From assembly GCA_964437335.1 (NCBI GenBank), contig CAYTGL010000004.1, positions 67,336 through 131,335 on the forward strand: 64,000 nt of DNA, written 5' to 3'. This document shows positions 46,730-54,864 of this stretch, piece after piece. The stretch is from JAITWN01 sp964437335. GTDB lineage: Bacteria; Pseudomonadota; Gammaproteobacteria; SZUA-140. Position 1 is the stretch's first letter. The number at the start of each line of letters is the position of its first letter. Under the pieces are notes generated by a model. That model searched no databases, had not been told where the DNA came from, and saw nothing but the letters and a program-made list of their open reading frames with translations. The position numbers and the translations under genes were made by a program.

Positions 46730-47401
46730 TCAGAAAAACACGGTCAGGCCCCCGGCGATCGCGATGTTATGCGTGGTCTTGTCCTCGCCGATGACATCGA
46801 TGTCGAACAGGTGGTCGCGAATATCCAGGCGCAGCGCGAGCCAGTCCGTGAGCAGGATCCGGTAACCGACTCCGACATTCCACGTCAGCCGCCGGTCGCC
46901 GGCGAAGTCGGTCGCGCCGATCCCGCCGATTACGTACATGGCCGAATTGAACGCGCGACCGCCGCCGATGAACGACTCTCCGGGCAGCAGGTGATAACCG
47001 AGCGAGATGTTGTAGTAGCGGTAATCGCGCTGCGCGTCGGTCAGCAGCATCACATCGCCGGCGAGCAATTCGAAGCTGGTCTTGCCTGCTTCACTGGCGC
47101 CGATCATGGTCTCGACGAAGATGTCTTCGGTGATGTGATAGCCGAGCGTCGCGCCGATCATGAGATCGCTGCCGAAGTCTTCGATGCTGAGGATACCGGC
47201 GTACAGACCGGCCTCGATATCGCGTGCGTCTATCTTCGCCTCGTCAATCGTGCGCCGGTCGACAGCGGGATCGTATACCGGATCTCCGCCGACGACCTCG
47301 CGATCTCCGTCCTGCGCACCGGCGGCTCCGGCCCAGACCATCGCGAGCAGCGCGAGCGCCGCCAGCCGGCTCAGAAAAACACTGAAAATCCTGCTTTCCA
47401 T
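46730..47401 (-). CDS. Outer-membrane beta-barrel protein
   Basis: 223 residues with signal peptide (SRLAALALLAMVWAGAAGAQ), a short linker, and an eight-strand-type barrel (ATLGYHITEDIFVETMIGAS, YNISLGYHLLPGE, SAMYVIGGIGATDFAG, WNVGVGYRILLTDWLALRLDIRDHLF) ending GGLTVFF with terminal Phe. Its first 31 bases overlap the end of the SH3b barrel gene, whose product ends in a similar VFF. Porin-like or structural role unknown. Confidence 0.85.
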   Translation of the reverse strand: MESRIFSVFLSRLAALALLAMVWAGAAGAQDGDREVVGGDPVYDPAVDRRTIDEAKIDARDIEAGLYAGILSIEDFGSDLMIGATLGYHITEDIFVETMIGASEAGKTSFELLAGDVMLLTDAQRDYRYYNISLGYHLLPGESFIGGGRAFNSAMYVIGGIGATDFAGDRRLTWNVGVGYRILLTDWLALRLDIRDHLFDIDVIGEDKTTHNIAIAGGLTVFF

Positions 47402-48168
47402 TCGCTCACTTCCTCGTTCTCATCGCGGCTCGTGAAGATCACGTGATAGCGATACTCGACTCTTGCCAGCACATGGCGCGCGAGCCAGACGCGCATGCCG
47501 ACACCGGCATGGCTCAACTGGTCACGGCCGTCTCGCGCCTGTACCAAAGCGGTGTGGGGCCGGGTATCGATCACGCCGGTTCCGACCAGGAAATAGGGCG
47601 CGAACCGCCATTCCGGCACCGGCAGCGCCAGCAGGTCCGCGCTGACGATCAGGCTGTCGGAAAACCTGCCGAGCACATGCGACAGCGAGATCTCGCCGTG
47701 CAGGCCTGTGGACAGCGCGCGCAAGGCGCTCAGCGAAATCGTCCCCGCGCCGCCGAACTCCCCACCGTGTATGCCGAACTCCCAACGCCGAGCGCGGTAA
47801 TCGTCGAGACTGCCGCTCGCGAGCTGCACGGCCTCGCCGGAGGGTCCCAGCGTGCGCTCAAGCTGGGTACGATCAACCCAGCCTTCGATACCACGCGCCG
47901 TGCGCACCCGGTACCAGGACGTCTTCCGGCTCAACAGGTCGATCCGCGCGCCGCGCTCCTCGACATGAAAGATCGGGTAACCCCGCCCCGGCCCGGTCCG
48001 CAACTCTATATAGGGGTCGGCGACCTCAACCTCATTGGTCGGTCCGGCGGCGCCGGATCCGGAGGCGTTGGCGGCCCCGGCCGCAAACATTGCTGCGGCC
48101 CACGTCATGACCAGCCACACGGCAATCGCAGGCCGGTGCCTGCGGCGATTCCTGACTGTGGCGTACAT
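47371..48168 (-). CDS. SH3b-domain outer-membrane beta-barrel protein
   Basis: About 265 residues from ATG 48168. Signal peptide region (IAVWLVMTWAAAMFAAGAANA), then a bacterial SH3 domain (VADPYIELRTGPGRGYPIFHVEERGARIDLLSRKTSWYRVRTARGIEGWVDRTQL) that may contact peptidoglycan, followed by a beta-barrel ending WKAGFSVFF. The combination would hold an outer-membrane barrel to the wall. Part of the same-strand train below the PD40 gene. Confidence 0.85.
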   Translation of the reverse strand: MYATVRNRRRHRPAIAVWLVMTWAAAMFAAGAANASGSGAAGPTNEVEVADPYIELRTGPGRGYPIFHVEERGARIDLLSRKTSWYRVRTARGIEGWVDRTQLERTLGPSGEAVQLASGSLDDYRARRWEFGIHGGEFGGAGTISLSALRALSTGLHGEISLSHVLGRFSDSLIVSADLLALPVPEWRFAPYFLVGTGVIDTRPHTALVQARDGRDQLSHAGVGMRVWLARHVLARVEYRYHVIFTSRDENEEVSEWKAGFSVFF

Positions 48169-48252
48169 GTTCCTCCGCGACGAACCGGTTCCTGTCACTC
48201 CGGCGCACTACCTTTTCGGCCGATATCGCCGCAATCCATACGTCGCCGGCGC

Positions 48253-50793
48253 TCAGGGCGGCGGGATCGCAAACGGGTTGTTGTAATACTGCGCCCCGAT
48301 ATCGAGCCATTCCGACACCAGCCTGAGCTCGGCCGGATCGAGCCGGCCCTCGTGACTCCCGCCGGCATTGAATCTGCTGAAAAAGCGGTTACTTGCCGCC
48401 GCGCCCGCAGTCGACATCGAAGGCGGAACCCCCACCGCAACGAAGATGATGTTGCCTTCACCGTCGGTCGTCTCGATCAGGAGGTCCTGCAACACGCCAT
48501 CGACGATTACCTGCTCGTTGTCGCCGAACAGCAACTCCCGGTAGGACTTGAAATGCGCGGCCTGATCCGCGGATGGACCGTCGCCGAGATCGAGTTGCGC
48601 GGCCGGCACCTGGGGCCCGCCCATCGCATCGAGGAGGCCGTGGCATCCGGTGCAGGTCTGATCTCCGCGATCACGGCCCCACAGCGGATGGATATGGGTC
48701 TCGTAATTGATAACGATCCGGCACAGTACGTGCCAGGCGAGCTGGCAGTCGGCATCGACCGGCGCCGGTGTCTCGAGTTCGGCATATCGCAATGCCGACG
48801 GCGCGTCCGGCGCGCGTCCGGCCGCCGCCTCGTCCGTCCACACGTCCGCATAGACGAGGTCGGTCGACGGCGTCAGCGCGGACGGATCGATACGTGTGCG
48901 CGTCTCGGCCATGGTCTCGCCAAAATCGGTGAACAGTGCAGCGACGGTATTCGGAAACGGTTCGCCCGTCAGGGGTGACCCGGCGTGCATCGGCGCCGGT
49001 CCCTGCGCGTGGCCGTGGCCACTGCCGTTCGTCGCGACATGGCAGCCGTTGCAGTTCAGCACCTCGCCGGGACGCACCTGCAACCAGTACTGGTGACGCG
49101 CGCCGATCCTGCGTCCGTTGCGGTCGAGCACACTGACCGCCAGCGCGGTGTCGGCCGGCACCTTGATCCTGACCGAACCGTCGGGTTCGATCGGTGCGTA
49201 AGCGACGATCTCGCGCATGCGCTGCTGCGTACTGGCGCCGAACGCGGTATTCGGCACCTCGAGGACCGTGTCGTCCGGTATCGACACCGCCTTGACGACG
49301 CGCAGAAATCGCGCCGGACGCTGGGCCGCAATCGTCTGCGCAGGATCCGCGAGCGCGGCGATGCCGGAACGTCCGGAGCCGAGCGCATTGAAGGCCCCGT
49401 CGAAGTCGTAGACACTACGGATATGGAGGATACCCGCATTCTCCTCGACGAGATCGGGCTGGAGTCCGGCGCCCGGGGCAGCGTCGACCAGCACTGCGGG
49501 CAGCGGCCGCGACTGCATCGCGACGACTTCAGTCACCATGACGCCTTCCTGGGGCGGTACTACCGGACGACGCGTGTCGTTGCCGGTATTGACGACATAG
49601 ACGCCGTAGAGCGGCGGCGCCTCTTCGACATCCTCCGCGGCGAGCCGCTCCGCGCTGCACGCGACAATGACGTCATTGTCGATCAGACGGCATATGCTCC
49701 AGCTCGCGAGCACCCGCGGCGAGCCGTCCCATAGCGGTGACGCGGAGACATAGCGGCCGCCCGGCGACGGCAGCGCATCGGTCCGCGCGCCGGTCGTGAA
49801 CAGCGAGCCCTGGCCGGCGCCAACGCTGCTCCCCTGCAGTGCCGCGACCGGCTGATCGTGATTGATGAAATTCGCCGCATCGATCGCGACGACATCACCG
49901 CCGCCGAAGTTGCCGGTGAATGGCCGGATCAGGCTCAGCAGCTGCCCGTCCGGTCTTTCGTACGGCCGCAGAAACTGGACCGTCGCACCGTCGCTGCCTG
50001 TCGCGTGGCTGTGCCCGCCATACAGCGGCTGAAGCCCGGTACCATCTGGCCTGATCCTGTACAGGCTGATTTCATTGTGCGTGCCCATGCGGTTCCAGCG
50101 GCTGAAGACGATCTCGCCGCTCGTGAGCACCGATGGATGCAGGTCATGACTCTGGTTGAACGAAATCTGCCGGATATCGCTGCCATCGGCATTCATCACA
50201 TGCAGGACCGCGGCAGGCTGGTTGAGATTTTCGTCGAGCGCGTCAAATTGCGGCTTGCCCTCGTCGAGCAGGATCGCCTTCGACTGGCGCTGGCGTGTCG
50301 ACGAAAACACGATGCGGCCATCCGGAAGATAGGCGGGCGCGATGTCCTGACCGGCCTCGGCAACGATATCGGAACTCATCACGCGCCTCAGGCTGGCGGT
50401 CGCGATTTCGTATTCCCAGATGTTCCAGGTGGGCTGGTCCTCGGGATCGGCGTCCTCGATCTCCGGTGCGCGCAGCGCGAACAGCAGGCGCCCGCCGTCG
50501 AATGATACCGAGAGATCCTTGACGTCGCCGGCGCCGCCGGTCAAGACGTCGGTAACGTTGCGCTCAGCCACCCCCGGCGCCGCGAGGTCGCGCAGATAGA
50601 GATCCGCGCCGGGTCGAAACGCGAGCACATTGCGGACATCGGCGTTGCCATTGGCCGGCAGCGGCCGCTTCACATAGGCGATCGCGAAATTCTCGACGAC
50701 TGCGATCTCGCTGTCGCCGCCATTACCGCAACCCGCGAGGAGGCCGGCGGCCGCTGCGATCGAAACAATTATATGGAATACATTCACGCGCAC
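48253..50793 (-). CDS. Dihaem PD40/beta-propeller lipoprotein, HzsA-related
   Basis: 846 residues with lipobox GLLAGC (Cys22). The N-terminal half has TolB/PD40 propeller repeats (DVKDLSVSFDGGRLLFALRA, QDIAPAYLPDGRIVFSSTRQ, SHDLHPSVLTSGEIVFSRWN). The C-terminal part has two c-type haem motifs, CNGCH (Cys581) and CTGCH (Cys714). The layout resembles the middle region of hydrazine synthase alpha subunit and related proteins of unknown function found widely outside anammox bacteria. First gene of the long minus-strand train and divergent from the other haem-motif genes. Electron transfer at the envelope is inferred. Confidence 0.87.
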   Translation of the reverse strand: MRVNVFHIIVSIAAAAGLLAGCGNGGDSEIAVVENFAIAYVKRPLPANGNADVRNVLAFRPGADLYLRDLAAPGVAERNVTDVLTGGAGDVKDLSVSFDGGRLLFALRAPEIEDADPEDQPTWNIWEYEIATASLRRVMSSDIVAEAGQDIAPAYLPDGRIVFSSTRQRQSKAILLDEGKPQFDALDENLNQPAAVLHVMNADGSDIRQISFNQSHDLHPSVLTSGEIVFSRWNRMGTHNEISLYRIRPDGTGLQPLYGGHSHATGSDGATVQFLRPYERPDGQLLSLIRPFTGNFGGGDVVAIDAANFINHDQPVAALQGSSVGAGQGSLFTTGARTDALPSPGGRYVSASPLWDGSPRVLASWSICRLIDNDVIVACSAERLAAEDVEEAPPLYGVYVVNTGNDTRRPVVPPQEGVMVTEVVAMQSRPLPAVLVDAAPGAGLQPDLVEENAGILHIRSVYDFDGAFNALGSGRSGIAALADPAQTIAAQRPARFLRVVKAVSIPDDTVLEVPNTAFGASTQQRMREIVAYAPIEPDGSVRIKVPADTALAVSVLDRNGRRIGARHQYWLQVRPGEVLNCNGCHVATNGSGHGHAQGPAPMHAGSPLTGEPFPNTVAALFTDFGETMAETRTRIDPSALTPSTDLVYADVWTDEAAAGRAPDAPSALRYAELETPAPVDADCQLAWHVLCRIVINYETHIHPLWGRDRGDQTCTGCHGLLDAMGGPQVPAAQLDLGDGPSADQAAHFKSYRELLFGDNEQVIVDGVLQDLLIETTDGEGNIIFVAVGVPPSMSTAGAAASNRFFSRFNAGGSHEGRLDPAELRLVSEWLDIGAQYYNNPFAIPPP

Positions 50794-51132
50794 CGGGCGT
50801 CCTCACTGCTGATACACCGGACGGCGCTGCTGCAGGAAGTGCGTGCCAGCGGCCATACGTTCCTGCTATATCGGCGCGGCACGCCCGTACCGGATCCCCG
50901 CGCCGCACTGTCATGAAAAATTGTGAACGGCGTCTGGCCTATCGGTATCGGCCCGGCCACACCCCCCTGTTTATTCGCGCCGAATCGGGATGAACGCCAC
51001 AGTTGCGGCCCTGCCGATGCCCTATATTCCTGCCGTCGGTGCCGATATAGAGGAGATGCGGCCAGCCGGGATCATCGAGTCCGGACCGGTCGCCACCCGG
51101 CAACAAGACTGTCTGGAGCCAGGAATAACAAG
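50794..51132. other. Divergent intergenic region of the haem-protein cluster
   Basis: About 340 bases between the dihaem PD40 gene (minus) and the mono-haem gene (plus). It must hold the promoters of both units. I find no convincing -35/-10 pairs with consensus spacing. Open frames here have no ribosome-binding sites and are extensions of the flanking genes. No repeats recognised. Confidence 0.4.
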
Positions 51133-52326
51133 ATGACCACCGAAGTGCGCCGCATCCGATCATCGACCGCTGTCAGGCTGTTCGCACTGTTGCTGGCTGC
51201 GATCCTGCCACTGTCCGCCGCCGCCGGCCCGCGTGACCAGGCCAAGCGTCTGCATGACCGAATCGCCGGCGTCCCGCCGAGCGCGGCGGTGCTGGACCAG
51301 ATGGCGGGCCTGATCACCGGCGGCAACGCGCTCGGCGCGGCCGATATCGCGATCGAAAACAGCGCCTTCTACAACGTGACGCTGAAAAACTTCGTGACCC
51401 CCTGGACCAATGAAGCGCAGACGGTCTTCGCGCCGCTGAATGACTACACCGCGACCGTGATCGGGATGATCCGCGATGAGATACCGTTCAACCAGGTGCT
51501 GTCGGCGGACCTGCTGTATATCGGCCAGGGCAGCTTCCCGGCCTATTCAATAAGCAACAACAATCACTACGCGGCGATCGAGGACCAGGGCGCCGATCTC
51601 AAGACCGTGCTGATCCCTTCCACGCAATCGGCGCAATTGCCCGGCGAGGCGATCGCGGGCGTCATGACCACGCGCGCAGCGGGCGAGGCGTTTTTTTCGG
51701 CCGGCACCAACCGCGCGATGCTGCGCTTTACGCTGATGAACCACCTGTGCACCGATCTTGAGCAGATCAAGGACAACTCGCGGCCGCCGGACCGCATCCG
51801 CCAGGACGTTTCGCGCAGCCCCGGCGGCGACAGCCGGCTGTTCCTGAACAACTGTCTCGGCTGCCATGCGGGCATGGATCCGCTGGCGCAGGCCTTTGCA
51901 TACTACGACTTCGACCTCGCGGCAGGCCGCATCGTATACAACGGCGCCGGCGTCACCGATCCTGCGACCGGCACCCGCGTGCAGGCCAAGTACCTGATCA
52001 ACAGCGACAATTTCAAGCATGGCTACGTAACGACCAGCGACCGCTGGGATAACTACTGGCGCAGCGGCCCGAACGTCGCGCTCGGCTGGAGCCAGGCGTC
52101 GAGCGGCGGCGGCTCCGGCGCCCGCACGCTCGGCATCGAACTCGCAAGCAGTGATGCATTCGCGAGTTGCCAGGTCAAAAAGGTCTTCCGCGCGACGTGC
52201 CTGCGCCCGCCGATCGATGCCGCCGATCATGCCCAGATCGACGCAATGACCACCTCTTTCAAGGCAGCGAACTACAACATGAAGCGCGTGTTCGCCGAGT
52301 CCGCGGTCTATTGCATGGGCGATTGA
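51133..52326 (+). CDS. Secreted protein with one c-type haem motif
   Basis: 397 residues from ATG 51133, nine bases after AGGA. Signal peptide (AVRLFALLLAAILPLSAAAG). One haem-binding CLGCH motif at Cys241-His245 (LFLNNCLGCHAGMDPLAQAFAYYDFD), with further cysteines near the C terminus (SCQVKKVFRATCLRP). The GCHAGMDPLAQAF pattern recalls DUF1585/DUF1588-type domains of planctomycete cytochrome proteins, where a haem region follows a helical domain, but I cannot assign a family. First of a three-gene plus-strand unit. Confidence 0.8.
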   Translation: MTTEVRRIRSSTAVRLFALLLAAILPLSAAAGPRDQAKRLHDRIAGVPPSAAVLDQMAGLITGGNALGAADIAIENSAFYNVTLKNFVTPWTNEAQTVFAPLNDYTATVIGMIRDEIPFNQVLSADLLYIGQGSFPAYSISNNNHYAAIEDQGADLKTVLIPSTQSAQLPGEAIAGVMTTRAAGEAFFSAGTNRAMLRFTLMNHLCTDLEQIKDNSRPPDRIRQDVSRSPGGDSRLFLNNCLGCHAGMDPLAQAFAYYDFDLAAGRIVYNGAGVTDPATGTRVQAKYLINSDNFKHGYVTTSDRWDNYWRSGPNVALGWSQASSGGGSGARTLGIELASSDAFASCQVKKVFRATCLRPPIDAADHAQIDAMTTSFKAANYNMKRVFAESAVYCMGD

Positions 52327-52359
52327 GACCCACACGCACCCAGACGACGAAGCTATCCT

Positions 52360-54837
52360 ATGGACAGCAATAAACCTCCTGTGTCGAACCCGTGGCAGTT
52401 GTTCCTGTCCCTGGCGCTCGCGATCGTGCTGGCTGGCTGCAACAGCGGCGCCGACACGGTCGCGAACCCCGCCGGCGGCAACAATGCCGTGGTAGGCAAC
52501 TATAGCGGGCCGGCGCCCGCGACTACCGACGTGCAGGCCTTCAAGCTGAACGTCTGGGACAACCTGGCCGCGGCGAACCGCTGCGGCAGTTGTCACGGCG
52601 CCGGCGGACAGCCGCCGCTGTTCGTCCGCAGCGACGACATCAACCTCGCGTATACCGCGGTGAATCCGCTGGTCGATCTCGAGCAGCCGGCGCTTTCCCG
52701 CCTCGTCACCAAGGTCGCAGAGGGCCATAATTGCTGGCTCGCGAGCAACTTCGCCTGCGGTGATGTGATGACCGCGTACATTTCCGCATGGGCCGGCGAT
52801 TCGGCCGGCAGTGTCCGCCAGATCCAGCTGACGCCGCCACCGATCCGCGACCCGGGCGCCAGCAGGAGTTTCCCGACCGATCCCGGCCTGTTCGCCGCAA
52901 CCGTGTGGCCGGTACTGACCGCGAACTGCGCGGGCTGCCACAGCGCTGCCGCGACGATCCCGCAGTCGCCGTTATTCGCCGCCAATGATGTCGCGGCGGC
53001 ATACCAGGCCGCGATGTCGAAGATCGACCTCGACAGCCCGGCGAATTCGCGCATGGTCGTGCGCCTGCGCGACGATTCCCATAACTGCTGGAACGTCTGC
53101 GCTAACGACGCGCAAGTCCTGCAGGACGCTATCGCCGCGATGGCCGCCCAGATCGAGATCACCAGCGTCGAGCAGGAACTGGTATTCAGCAAGGCGCTGC
53201 GCCTGACCGACGGCATCATCGCGAGCGGCGGCAGCCGCTACGAGAACAATCTGATCGCGCTCTACGAGTTCAAGACTGGTGAAGGGAACATCGCCTACGA
53301 CACCAGCGGCGTCGAGCCTGCGCTGAACCTGACGCTGAGCGGCAACTACGGCTGGGTCGGCGGCTGGGGCGTCGAGTTCAACGGCGGCAAGGCCCAGGGC
53401 GCCACGAACGCGAGCCGCAAACTCTACAACCTGATCCGTGCGACCGGCGAATACACGATAGAGGCATGGACAGTCCCGGCGAATGTCACGCAGGAAGGGC
53501 CGGCGCGCATCGTCAGCTACTCCGGCGGCACCAACGCGCGCAATTTCACGATCGGCCAGACGCAGTACAACTACGACTTCCTGCATCGCAGCAGTACGAC
53601 CGGCGCGAATGGCGACCCCGCGCTGTCGACCGCCGACGCCGACCAGCGCCTGCAGGCGACGCTGCAGCATGTCGTGATGACCTTCGATCCTGCCAACGGG
53701 CGCCGTATCTATGTCAACGGCGTGCTGACCGGTGATCTCGATCCGGTCAATGGCGGCACGCTGACCGACTGGGACGACAGCTTCGCGTTCGTGCTCGGCA
53801 ACGAGGCCAGCAGCGACCGTCCGTGGGCCGGCACGCTGCGCCAGGTCGCGATCCATAATCGCGCGCTGAACGGCGAGCAGGTCATGCAGAACTTCAACGC
53901 CGGCGTCGGCGAGAAATTCTTCCTGCTGTTCAGCCTCGGCGACCTGGTCGATGTTGAACAGAGCTACCTCCTGTTCGAGGTCAGCCAGTTTGACAACTAC
54001 GGCTACCTGTTTCACAGCCCGACCTTCATCAGCCTCGATCCCGCCGCCCAGCCCGACGGACTCGTGATCGCGGGCATCCGCATCGGCATCAACGGCAAGG
54101 AAGCCTCGCTGGGACAGGCGTACAGCACGCTGCTGACCGTGGTCTCGAGCAATCAGTACACCGGCGCCGGCCAGTTGCTGTCCGAAGTCGGCACCGTGAT
54201 CGCGCTCGAGAACGGCCCGCAGGAGGACGAGTTTTTCCTTACCTTCGAAATACTCGGCAATCATGCGCATATTGCGACGCCGCCGGCCTTCATCCAGCCG
54301 GGTCCGCCGCCGGGGCTGGCGCCCGCCGCCGACATCGGCCTGCGCACCTTCGACCGGATCCACTACACGATGGCCGCGGTCACTGATGTCAGCCCGTCGC
54401 AGAGCGCGGTGCGGACGACCTATGAAACGGTCAAGCAGCAGTTGCCCACGGTCGAGAACATCGAGGGCTTCCTGTCCGCGCACCAGATGGCGATCTCGCA
54501 GCTCGCGATCGAGTATTGCAACGCGCTGGTCAACAACCAGGGCCAGACGACGCGGACGAACTACTTCACCGGATTCGATTTCAACGCGGCGCCGCCCGCG
54601 GCGTTCGACAGCGCGAGCGAGCGCAACCTGATCATCGACCCGCTGCTGAACCGCATCATGGGCACAGGGCTGCAGAGCCAACCCGACCCCGAAGATGTCC
54701 GGACCGAAGTAAACGGTCTGATCGGACGGCTCGCATCGTGCGCCACACCGGCCTGCTCGACCGCATCGCGCACCGCCGACATCGTCAAGGCCAGCTGCGC
54801 CGCCGTGCTCGGCAGCGCGGTCATGCTGCTGCACTAG
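52360..54837 (+). CDS. Dihaem LamG-domain lipoprotein
   Basis: 825 residues. Lipobox IVLAGC (Cys27). Two c-type haem motifs lie in the N-terminal third: CGSCH (Cys75) and CAGCH (Cys191), each within a short cytochrome-like helical stretch. Next comes a LamG/concanavalin-like domain at about 300-520 (LIALYEFKTGEGNIAYDTSG, TIEAWTVPANVTQEGPARIVSYSGG, VVMTFDPANGRRIYVNGVL, WAGTLRQVAIHNRALNGEQV), which typically binds sugar or protein, and a C-terminal region of unknown fold. Surface or periplasmic face unknown. It lies 33 bases after the mono-haem gene and 27 before DUF1501. Confidence 0.87.
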   Translation: MDSNKPPVSNPWQLFLSLALAIVLAGCNSGADTVANPAGGNNAVVGNYSGPAPATTDVQAFKLNVWDNLAAANRCGSCHGAGGQPPLFVRSDDINLAYTAVNPLVDLEQPALSRLVTKVAEGHNCWLASNFACGDVMTAYISAWAGDSAGSVRQIQLTPPPIRDPGASRSFPTDPGLFAATVWPVLTANCAGCHSAAATIPQSPLFAANDVAAAYQAAMSKIDLDSPANSRMVVRLRDDSHNCWNVCANDAQVLQDAIAAMAAQIEITSVEQELVFSKALRLTDGIIASGGSRYENNLIALYEFKTGEGNIAYDTSGVEPALNLTLSGNYGWVGGWGVEFNGGKAQGATNASRKLYNLIRATGEYTIEAWTVPANVTQEGPARIVSYSGGTNARNFTIGQTQYNYDFLHRSSTTGANGDPALSTADADQRLQATLQHVVMTFDPANGRRIYVNGVLTGDLDPVNGGTLTDWDDSFAFVLGNEASSDRPWAGTLRQVAIHNRALNGEQVMQNFNAGVGEKFFLLFSLGDLVDVEQSYLLFEVSQFDNYGYLFHSPTFISLDPAAQPDGLVIAGIRIGINGKEASLGQAYSTLLTVVSSNQYTGAGQLLSEVGTVIALENGPQEDEFFLTFEILGNHAHIATPPAFIQPGPPPGLAPAADIGLRTFDRIHYTMAAVTDVSPSQSAVRTTYETVKQQLPTVENIEGFLSAHQMAISQLAIEYCNALVNNQGQTTRTNYFTGFDFNAAPPAAFDSASERNLIIDPLLNRIMGTGLQSQPDPEDVRTEVNGLIGRLASCATPACSTASRTADIVKASCAAVLGSAVMLLH

Positions 54838-54864
54838 CAGGAGAACCCTCGAGGACCCTCGATC

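Noticed and set aside
48253..50793. Idea that the PD40 dihaem gene marks anammox metabolism
   Set aside because: No hydrazine synthase beta/gamma or hydrazine dehydrogenase genes, and the rest of the window is an ordinary gammaproteobacterial chromosome.
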